A DNA stretch of 7,615 nucleotides from Candidatus Heimdallarchaeota archaeon. Its GTDB lineage: Archaea; Asgardarchaeota; Heimdallarchaeia; Heimdallarchaeales; Kariarchaeaceae. Below, piece by piece: positions 1-4,343 of the stretch. The position numbers were made by a program, and so were the translations under genes. The stretch is taken from the NCBI GenBank assembly GCA_030668165.1, contig DAOUUM010000129.1, positions 1 to 7,615 on the forward strand, written 5' to 3'. The notes under the pieces are model-generated. The model made no database searches, was not told where the DNA came from, and saw only the letters and a list, made by a program, of their open reading frames with translations. Each line of letters begins with the position of its first letter. Position 1 is the first letter of the stretch.

Positions 1-1
1 C

Positions 2-142
2 TGCAGTAAATGCAAGAGAGAATTTGGACATCATATTGGAACTGCAGTGTGCCCTTATGATAAAACATTGTTAATTGAGCCCAATTTGAAGGGCAGGATA
101 GATCCAGAAGAGATCCATCCAGATGATCTTGACAGAATTTGA
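2..142 (+). CDS. C-terminal end of a zinc-ribbon protein (partial)
   Basis: An open frame enters from the left edge and ends at TGA 140-142, leaving 46 residues. It begins with CSKC and has a third cysteine 13 residues later in the segment AVCPYDKTLL, with two histidines between. This resembles the common CPxCG...CPYDGT type of small zinc ribbon, in which cysteines, sometimes with histidine, bind one zinc for nucleic-acid or protein contact. The rest is a charged tail rich in Asp, Glu and Pro. The next gene starts 17 bases after the stop on the same strand, so the two may share a transcript. The 5' part of the gene is outside the window and its function cannot be assigned. The frame is supported by the clean cysteine pattern and by the stop lying just before the next gene's ribosome binding site. 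Confidence 0.6.
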   Translation, partial: CSKCKREFGHHIGTAVCPYDKTLLIEPNLKGRIDPEEIHPDDLDRI

Positions 143-147
143 ATACT

Positions 148-153
148 GGGTGA
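148..153 (+). promoter_or_regulatory. Shine-Dalgarno site for the DMT transporter
   Basis: GGGTGA lies six bases before TTG 160 and matches the GGAGGTGAT consensus well. It supports the TTG as the true start. An in-frame TAA at 157-159 rules out any upstream start, and the first in-frame ATG (304) would remove the first helices. Confidence 0.6.
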
Positions 154-159
154 AAATAA

Positions 160-1047
160 TTGAAATCTCACTTGATATCAGTACTGACAGCTTTTTTTGT
201 CACAATTCTATGGTCATCCTCATGGGTCATAATCAAATTTGGTTTTGATAGCATCTCACCTCTTAGTTTTGCGGCATTTAGATATGGTACAGCCTTTTTG
301 GTGATGGTGCCCTTTGTTTTCCTCAAGAAAAATCGTGCTCAGATCAAGTTATTAGACAAACCAATTTTTGCTAAAATTGCTATTTATGGATTGATATTTA
401 TCACATTCACACAGGGACTGATGTTCCTCTCTCTTTACTATGTACCTGCCATCACCGTAAGTTTTGTTCTTAACCTGACAACTATCATGGTCCTATTTCT
501 TGGGGCAATATTTCTCAGGGAAAGGCCAAACGGAGTGCAACTCGTATTTATTGTATTTGCAATTCTAGGTGTCTTTCTTTTCTTCTACCCCTTTGATTTC
601 CTGGGGATGGGCATAATTGGATTGGTCTTTGTGACACTCACCCTTATAGCAAACTCTTTTGCCTCAATTTTGGGCCGCAGGATTAATAAGGATAGCAAAT
701 TGTCACCATTCATTATAACAACAATAAGTATGGGATTTGGATCTATTGCATTAATAATTGCAGCATTGCTGGTGGAAGGTGTGCCAAGCTCACTATCATT
801 TACCATAATAATCTATATCTTATGGTTGGCTGTGGTCAACACTGCATTTGCATTTACTCTCTGGAATTTTAGCCTGAGACATCTCAAAGCAGTTGAGAGC
901 ACCATTATCAATAGTACGATGTTACCTCAAATTGTTATTCTTGCCCTGTTATTTCTGGATGAACTGCCAACAATTAATGGCTGGATAGCCATCACAATCA
1001 TATTCATTTCAGCTATGATAATCCAGGTTTATTCGAGTAAGAAATAA
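160..1047 (+). CDS. DMT superfamily (EamA-type) membrane transporter
   Basis: This 295-residue protein sits in the cytoplasmic membrane and likely exports or exchanges a small metabolite. The EamA/DMT family covers amino-acid, nucleotide and drug exporters, and the substrate cannot be told from the sequence. About ten hydrophobic helices are visible, near residues 5-25, 35-56, 72-92, 98-118, 127-145, 149-168, 184-205, 215-236, 248-268 and 273-292. They form two five-helix EamA repeats. Family hallmarks include the early segment TILWSSSWVIIKFG, an FAAFRYGTAF helix 2, an FLRERP loop after helix 4, and LFLDELPTINGWI before the last helix. The length is typical (about 290-300). Translation starts at TTG with a good Shine-Dalgarno site. 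It lies just behind the zinc-ribbon gene, perhaps co-transcribed with it, and is followed by a pyrimidine-rich stretch that may end the transcript. Confidence 0.93.
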   Translation: MKSHLISVLTAFFVTILWSSSWVIIKFGFDSISPLSFAAFRYGTAFLVMVPFVFLKKNRAQIKLLDKPIFAKIAIYGLIFITFTQGLMFLSLYYVPAITVSFVLNLTTIMVLFLGAIFLRERPNGVQLVFIVFAILGVFLFFYPFDFLGMGIIGLVFVTLTLIANSFASILGRRINKDSKLSPFIITTISMGFGSIALIIAALLVEGVPSSLSFTIIIYILWLAVVNTAFAFTLWNFSLRHLKAVESTIINSTMLPQIVILALLFLDELPTINGWIAITIIFISAMIIQVYSSKK

Positions 1048-1052
1048 TTAAG

Positions 1053-1066
1053 CTTCTTTCTCTTTT
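1053..1066 (+). terminator. Possible pyrimidine-rich archaeal terminator after the transporter gene
   Basis: A 14-base run of C and T, ending in TTTT, begins five bases after the transporter stop codon. Archaeal RNA polymerase often terminates at U-rich tracts without a hairpin. No stem-loop was seen. The next gene has its own promoter-like sequence, which fits termination here. Confidence 0.35.
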
Positions 1067-1111
1067 AAAACTGATAAAAAATATCTTCCAAGACTTTAAT
1101 TTTGTATTATG

Positions 1112-1150
1112 AGTATATTTTATTACTGGTAGATACGTTATTATCTTAAA
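1112..1150 (+). promoter_or_regulatory. Candidate promoter of the first DinB-like gene
   Basis: Two AT-rich boxes lie before ATG 1172. TATATTTTA at 1114-1122 would give a leader of about 25-30 bases. TTATCTTAAA at 1141-1150 is placed for a nearly leaderless transcript. No Shine-Dalgarno site precedes the ATG, so the leaderless choice is slightly favoured. Either could be the real element. Confidence 0.35.
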
Positions 1151-1171
1151 TTGATTGTATTTTGACCATAT

Positions 1172-1696
1172 ATGGCTGATAGAACAGATCCTGAAAAATT
1201 ATTACAAATGATACCTACAATCAGGGAGGGATTACTAGCACCACTTGTTGGAATAAGTGAGGAAGATCTGAATAGACAGGTAGGAGATCATAAAATGTCA
1301 ATTGGACAACTGGTTATTCATTGTATGGCCTGGGCAGAATATTTTATGGGAGAGATCAAACCAGAACCGATTGTTCCATGGACCTGCAAACAGGTACAAT
1401 ATCCATTGACCCTTGAATATGTGATTGGTATGGTCGATGCTGGATTTGGTGCAATAAAGAGAAAATTGGCAATAGTTGACAATCACAGTCTTGAAATAAC
1501 AGAGGAAGGCAAAAAGGGCCCGGGATACATAATATACCGGTTGCTGATTCATTCCATGGTCCATTCAAATCAGATGGCCTATCTGAGACAGTTGTTCAAT
1601 CCCGAATGGGATTTTGGATCTCATTTTGGAAACATGGCTAATGTATTCATTGCATCAGACTATATAACCACACCAGAATTGGTAAGAGGTTTTTAG
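1172..1696 (+). CDS. DinB/YfiT-like metal-binding protein (first copy)
   Basis: This 174-residue soluble protein has the pattern of the DinB/YfiT-like four-helix fold. The expected three-histidine metal site is visible: His50 in the helix SIGQLVIHCMAWAEYF, and His127 and His131 in the helix LLIHSMVHSNQMAYLRQL. In this superfamily the site binds a divalent metal such as Zn or Ni. Characterised bacterial members are thiol-dependent transferases, isomerases or hydrolases, but most, including archaeal ones, have no known substrate. The length is normal (150-175). The start ATG has no Shine-Dalgarno site, which points to leaderless translation. It is followed 55 bases later by a second, only distantly similar member of the same fold with its own promoter. 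The assignment to the fold is firm; the reaction is unknown. Confidence 0.85.
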   Translation: MADRTDPEKLLQMIPTIREGLLAPLVGISEEDLNRQVGDHKMSIGQLVIHCMAWAEYFMGEIKPEPIVPWTCKQVQYPLTLEYVIGMVDAGFGAIKRKLAIVDNHSLEITEEGKKGPGYIIYRLLIHSMVHSNQMAYLRQLFNPEWDFGSHFGNMANVFIASDYITTPELVRGF

Positions 1697-1722
1697 GTTA
1701 AAATACTAGTCAAAGAATAAGA

Positions 1723-1732
1723 TTAATATAAA
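1723..1732 (+). promoter_or_regulatory. Candidate TATA box of the second DinB-like gene
   Basis: TTAATATAAA is centred about 24 bases before ATG 1752, and no Shine-Dalgarno site lies between. This is the spacing of a leaderless archaeal transcript. Confidence 0.45.
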
Positions 1733-1751
1733 TATTGATGAAATTAAACTA

Positions 1752-2231
1752 ATGATCAAAGATTTAGGATATTATTATGTATGGGCTAATAATAAGTATA
1801 GGGAGGCAATTACCCAACTTACCGATGAAGAGTTTAATCAGGTTGATGAGAAAGTTGCCAGAAGTATCAAGGAATTGGTAATACACATAATCACCACCAA
1901 TGAGATGTACCACAAACCAGTTGATGATATAAGAAAGCTTGGAGAGGAATTAAAGAACAAATCAAAAGATGAAATTATCAAGTTATGGAAGAAATCAGAT
2001 GATGATTTTGCCCATGTTGTCAAGAATATGAAGGAAGAGCCCGTTACATTTTCAATAAGCAAGGATGAAAAAATTACCATTACTGCTGTTGAAAATCTGT
2101 TGATGTACTCAGATCATTCAACTTTCCACAGAGGGCAGTTATTATCCGCCATCAAATATCTGGGTAAAAAGGGAATCAGTTCAGATTATTATTACTATAT
2201 AGTGGAGAAGTACAAGAAAAAATCTGATTAA
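1752..2231 (+). CDS. DinB family metal-binding protein (second copy)
   Basis: This 159-residue soluble protein is a clearer DinB-family member than its neighbour. It opens with the family-like YYYVWANNKYREAI helix. It carries His45 in SIKELVIHIITTNEMY, and His122 and His126 in the signature DHSTFHRGQLLSAIKYLG. Together these form the three-histidine metal site of a four-helix bundle. Family members act as thiol-dependent transferases or metal-dependent enzymes, and several are stress-induced, but no substrate can be read from this sequence. An ATG at 1738 is not usable, because its frame stops after four codons, so 1752 is the start. The gene has its own TATA-like box and no Shine-Dalgarno site. 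Sequence similarity to the first copy is low outside the metal-site helices, so the pair is not a recent duplication. Confidence 0.92.
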   Translation: MIKDLGYYYVWANNKYREAITQLTDEEFNQVDEKVARSIKELVIHIITTNEMYHKPVDDIRKLGEELKNKSKDEIIKLWKKSDDDFAHVVKNMKEEPVTFSISKDEKITITAVENLLMYSDHSTFHRGQLLSAIKYLGKKGISSDYYYYIVEKYKKKSD

Positions 2232-2268
2232 ATTGATCTAATTATCTACCATATTTTCAGTTTTAATT

Positions 2269-2279
2269 GATATAATTTA
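2269..2279 (+). promoter_or_regulatory. Candidate TATA box of hypC
   Basis: GATATAATTTA lies about 30 bases before the hypC ATG (2305), in a 73-base gap after the second DinB gene. No Shine-Dalgarno site is visible, so the transcript probably has a leader of only a few bases. Confidence 0.5.
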
Positions 2280-2304
2280 ACAAGTATTCATTGGTTCGAA
2301 ATCT

Positions 2305-2523
2305 ATGTGTCTTTCAGTGGTAGCGAAAATCGAAGAAATATTGGAAAATGGTGAAGCCATCGCTAACATAGATAATGTCAAGAAAACAATTAATCTAGGA
2401 ATAATGGCCTCTGAAATTGAAGTTGGTGATTACGTCCTTATACACACTGGTTTTGCAATAGCCAAGGTGGATGAAGAGAAGGCTAATCAGATACTTGAAG
2501 CCTACAAGGGCAATGTTGTGTAA
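2305..2523 (+). CDS. hypC: [NiFe]-hydrogenase maturation chaperone HypC
   Basis: HypC is a small cytosolic chaperone. With HypD it carries the Fe(CN)2CO unit and delivers it to the immature large subunit of a [NiFe] hydrogenase. The 72-residue product is of normal length. It starts MCLSV, with the essential Cys2 that must become the N-terminal residue after methionine removal. The later segment VGDYVLIHTGFAIAKVDEEKA is the conserved second half of the family. The start is fixed by the Cys2 motif. It is transcribed alone, convergent with hypA, and lies about 1 kb from the hydrogenase operon whose large subunit (C260, C263, C552, C555) is its likely client. Its usual partners hypD and hypE are not in the window. 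It could serve other hydrogenases of the cell as well. Confidence 0.96.
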   Translation: MCLSVVAKIEEILENGEAIANIDNVKKTINLGIMASEIEVGDYVLIHTGFAIAKVDEEKANQILEAYKGNVV

Positions 2524-2574
2524 TATTAGCAGATATTGGTTAATTTAATTAATTAGATTACTATCTCTCACTAT

Positions 2575-2588
2575 TGATTTTATCTTTA
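2575..2588 (+). terminator. Possible T-rich terminator between convergent hypC and hypA
   Basis: The 65-base gap between the two stop codons is very AT-rich. On the plus strand it ends in a T-rich run (TGATTTTATCTTTA) suited to ending the hypC transcript. No hairpin is seen and no clear matching tract stands out on the minus strand. Confidence 0.3.
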
Positions 2589-2969
2589 CTAATTATAATC
2601 AATCTTATCGAGATACACATCATGACCAGCAGTGATTGTTAATTCCTTGGATCCACACTCGGTACAGGATAAAAAGGGGAGTACATTATGAAGATGTTCC
2701 TTTGGTAATTGATCCTCAGGTACTTTTCCCTGGTGGCCACAACTGGCACATTTTACTTCACCATGAATCCACTCAATTGTTATATTAGCCTTGGCTAATA
2801 CTGGGTATTCATCTTTTAATAAATCAAAATTATGAATAATATTTTCCTCATGTACTAGATTCAATATACCGATATGTACGATGATTTCAGTAATCTCCTT
2901 CATCTCATGTTTAACTGCTAATTCGAGTGATTGATTGATAAATCCCTGGACCATAGATACGTCATGCAT
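2589..2969 (-). CDS. hypA: [NiFe]-hydrogenase nickel metallochaperone HypA
   Basis: HypA, with the GTPase HypB, delivers nickel to the large subunit of [NiFe] hydrogenases in the cytoplasm. The 126-residue product begins MHDVSMVQ, and His2 is the known nickel ligand. The usual third residue, Glu, is Asp here. A structural zinc is held by two CxxC pairs, Cys74/Cys77 and Cys102/Cys105. The 24 residues between the pairs are about twice the 12 seen in E. coli HypA, as in the longer archaeal forms. The central EITEIIVHIGILNLVHEENI strand-helix region is typical of the family. The start is fixed by the N-terminal motif. The gene faces hypC and is divergent from the hydrogenase operon. A TATA-like box about 26 bases upstream suggests leaderless expression. 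HypB is not in the window. Confidence 0.96.
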   Translation of the reverse strand: MHDVSMVQGFINQSLELAVKHEMKEITEIIVHIGILNLVHEENIIHNFDLLKDEYPVLAKANITIEWIHGEVKCASCGHQGKVPEDQLPKEHLHNVLPFLSCTECGSKELTITAGHDVYLDKIDYN

Positions 2970-2989
2970 TTGATTGAAGCTAAATTATC

Positions 2990-2999
2990 AATATATTAT
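2990..2999 (-). promoter_or_regulatory. Candidate TATA box of hypA
   Basis: On the minus strand the sequence reads TATAATATAT. It is centred about 26 bases before the hypA ATG with no Shine-Dalgarno site, which fits leaderless transcription. Directly upstream is AACCTCAATG, which recurs in altered form on the plus strand at 3085. Confidence 0.55.
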
Positions 3000-3157
3000 A
3001 CATTGAGGTTGGTCTAGTAATATTTGTACATTAAGTATTACAATTAAGCTGAAAAAGTATTATTATTTTAAATTTTGAGCTCTGAACCTCTCAATTATTA
3101 TGATACAAAATAATGAGGATCCCCTGTACGTTTATCGAATCAATTTGGCACTATTCG

Positions 3158-3198
3158 GAACAAATGATTATGTTTGTGGGATTTTTTAGAACAAATGA
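3158..3198 (+). repeat. Short direct repeat GAACAAATGA, two copies
   Basis: The ten-base word occurs at 3158-3167 and again at 3189-3198, a 31-base (about three helical turns) interval in the non-coding stretch before the operon. Two sites on one face of the helix could be a regulator binding pair, but in AT-rich DNA chance is a real alternative. Confidence 0.3.
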
Positions 3199-3381
3199 AA
3201 ATATATATCGTAATTCGATACCAAGAAATTGGATCCGGATTATGCAATCTACCGCCAATCATTCTTGATACCGAATTAATGCAAAATTTTAGTTCACTTT
3301 ATTGTGCGGATGTACAGTTCAGTTCATTTTTGCTAAGGATTGGACAAAACTATACAAATTATAGTTAATAGTGGTGCAAAC

Positions 3382-3390
3382 TATATATAT
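3382..3390 (+). promoter_or_regulatory. Candidate TATA box of the hydrogenase operon
   Basis: TATATATAT lies about 110 bases before the first structural gene as called here. Transcription would begin near 3413-3416, leaving a leader of about 80 bases. A start at TTG 3340 for the first gene would lie upstream of this box, so the two choices exclude each other. Confidence 0.4.
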
Positions 3391-3478
3391 CTAATTTTAC
3401 TTACCGAATTTGAATTAAAACAGCATTTCGACCCTAAGAAATCGTTTCATTTTTCGGGCGACTGTCTGTTTTATGATA

Positions 3479-3484
3479 GAGGTG
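3479..3484 (+). promoter_or_regulatory. Shine-Dalgarno site pointing to a CTG start
   Basis: GAGGTG matches the GGAGGTGAT consensus and sits eight bases before an in-frame CTG at 3493. That is the normal spacing used by the other operon genes here (six to ten bases). No in-frame ATG, GTG or TTG follows at a suitable distance; TTG 3514 is 29 bases away. Confidence 0.45.
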
Positions 3485-3492
3485 CGATTAAG

Positions 3493-3858
3493 CTGGAGCT
3501 AGAAGCTATTGGTTTGGCTGTTTTTATTATATTAATAATAATAGCAGCTATAAATCTACTGGGCTCGTATCTTGCGGATGTTTTCGTAAGTGAGAGCAAG
3601 GAAAGAAGTGATTCGTTATATCAAGGAGGGGAAACGATCACATCTGAAATCAGAAAATATCGAGCTGAGAATTTTAATTTGACCCTTTTCTTTTTAATTT
3701 TACATGTTATTGGCTTTATGGGTGCCACAATATTTGTCCTGGCAACCATTGATCAATCGCCATTAAATTATGTAACTGTTGGATTTGGGATAATTATTTT
3801 CTATACTGTGATATTGGTCAGATATTCAAGAATTTCAATTATAGGAGGAATTTCATGA
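3493..3858 (+). CDS. NuoA-like membrane subunit of the hydrogenase complex
   Basis: This is a three-helix membrane protein homologous to complex I subunit A (NuoA/FpoA), which packs beside NuoH near the joint between the electron-transfer arm and the membrane arm. Counting from CTG 3493 (121 residues; NuoA is usually 115-145), helices lie near 5-23, 61-85 and 92-114. YQGGETITSEIRKY (43-56), followed by a long helix starting ENFNLTLFF, lines up without gaps with E. coli FESGIDSVG...KFYLVAMFF. The conserved FDVE of helix 2 reads LHVI here, so both acidic residues are absent. The start is uncertain. The open frame extends back to TTG 3340, but that start adds about 51 unlike residues and directly follows a stop. 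The CTG has a good ribosome site, and TTG 3514 is the conventional alternative. The stop overlaps the next ATG by four bases. Confidence 0.72.
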   Translation: MELEAIGLAVFIILIIIAAINLLGSYLADVFVSESKERSDSLYQGGETITSEIRKYRAENFNLTLFFLILHVIGFMGATIFVLATIDQSPLNYVTVGFGIIIFYTVILVRYSRISIIGGIS

Positions 3859-4343
3859 GTAAATTAAATGAAAAATTGGTAATTGGTGCATTAACCAGAT
3901 CTCCATGGGTGTCCCACATTAATGCGGGATCCTGCAATGGTTGCGACATTGAGATAGTTGCTGCACTAAGTCCAAGATATGATATCGAAAGATTTGGTAT
4001 TACACTGCAAGGATCACCAAGACATGCGGATGTCTTATTGGCAACAGGTACAGTGACCAGGGCTATGGCTCCCAGGTTAAGACAGATTTACTCTCAAATG
4101 GCAGACCCTAAATTTGTTGCTGCAATCGGTGGTTGCGGAATTGATGGTGGAGTATATCAAAACTGCTACAATGCAATAGGAGGAATTGATAAGGTAGTTC
4201 CTGTTTCATTATATATTCCAGGGTGCCCACCAAGACCAGAAGCGATAGCTTATGGGGCTTATATCTTGTTGATGGCCTTGAGGAATCCAGCTCCTGCTCC
4301 GGAATTCGAGGAGGAGGAGATTGAGGAGGAAATTGAACAATGA
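3855..4343 (+). CDS. Group 4 [NiFe]-hydrogenase small subunit (NuoB-like)
   Basis: This 162-residue soluble subunit holds the [4Fe-4S] cluster next to the NiFe site and passes electrons between the NuoI-like ferredoxin subunit and the large subunit. The four cluster ligands of the NuoB/EchC/MbhJ type are present: Cys27 and Cys30 in GSCNGCDIEI, Cys94 in IGGCGIDGG, and Cys124 in IPGCPPRPE. As in other group 4 enzymes it is short and lacks the export signal and extra clusters of uptake-hydrogenase small subunits. GGAGG six bases before the ATG fixes the start, and the ATG overlaps the preceding stop (ATGA). The C-terminus ends in a Pro/Ala stretch and a strongly acidic tail (150-162, nine Glu). 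The GAGGAG codons of that tail double as the ribosome binding site of the next gene. Confidence 0.96.
   Translation: MSKLNEKLVIGALTRSPWVSHINAGSCNGCDIEIVAALSPRYDIERFGITLQGSPRHADVLLATGTVTRAMAPRLRQIYSQMADPKFVAAIGGCGIDGGVYQNCYNAIGGIDKVVPVSLYIPGCPPRPEAIAYGAYILLMALRNPAPAPEFEEEEIEEEIEQ

Larger units (their letters stand above)
2970..3492. other. Divergent control region between hypA and the hydrogenase operon
   Basis: No convincing gene lies in these roughly 520 AT-rich bases. A 64-codon frame from TTG 3174 to 3368 lacks a start signal and any recognisable motif. The region holds the hypA promoter, at least two candidate plus-strand TATA boxes (near 3094-3105 and 3382-3390), and a direct repeat GAACAAATGA at 3158-3167 and 3189-3198 (31-base spacing). 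It also holds an imperfect inverted pair, ATTGAGGTT at 3002-3010 and AACCTCTCAAT at 3085-3095. It probably controls both divergent units and may include a long 5' leader for the operon. No tRNA or recognisable riboswitch was seen. Confidence 0.5.

Noticed and set aside
1298..1568. Two overlapping minus-strand frames (88 and 70 codons)
   Set aside because: Both are antisense to the first DinB-like gene, whose histidine site and frame are convincing.
3174..3368. 64-codon open frame starting at TTG in the control region
   Set aside because: No Shine-Dalgarno site, no recognisable motif or membrane segment, and it overlaps the promoter-like sequences. It looks like a chance frame in AT-rich DNA.
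3340..3492. N-terminal extension of the NuoA-like protein from TTG 3340
   Set aside because: The added residues do not resemble NuoA, the TTG follows a stop codon by one codon, and the best TATA box lies inside this stretch. Kept only as an alternative start.
3379..3492. Riboswitch or structured RNA leader
   Set aside because: No known riboswitch core or strong stem-loop could be recognised by eye. Only a possible 80-base leader is supported.
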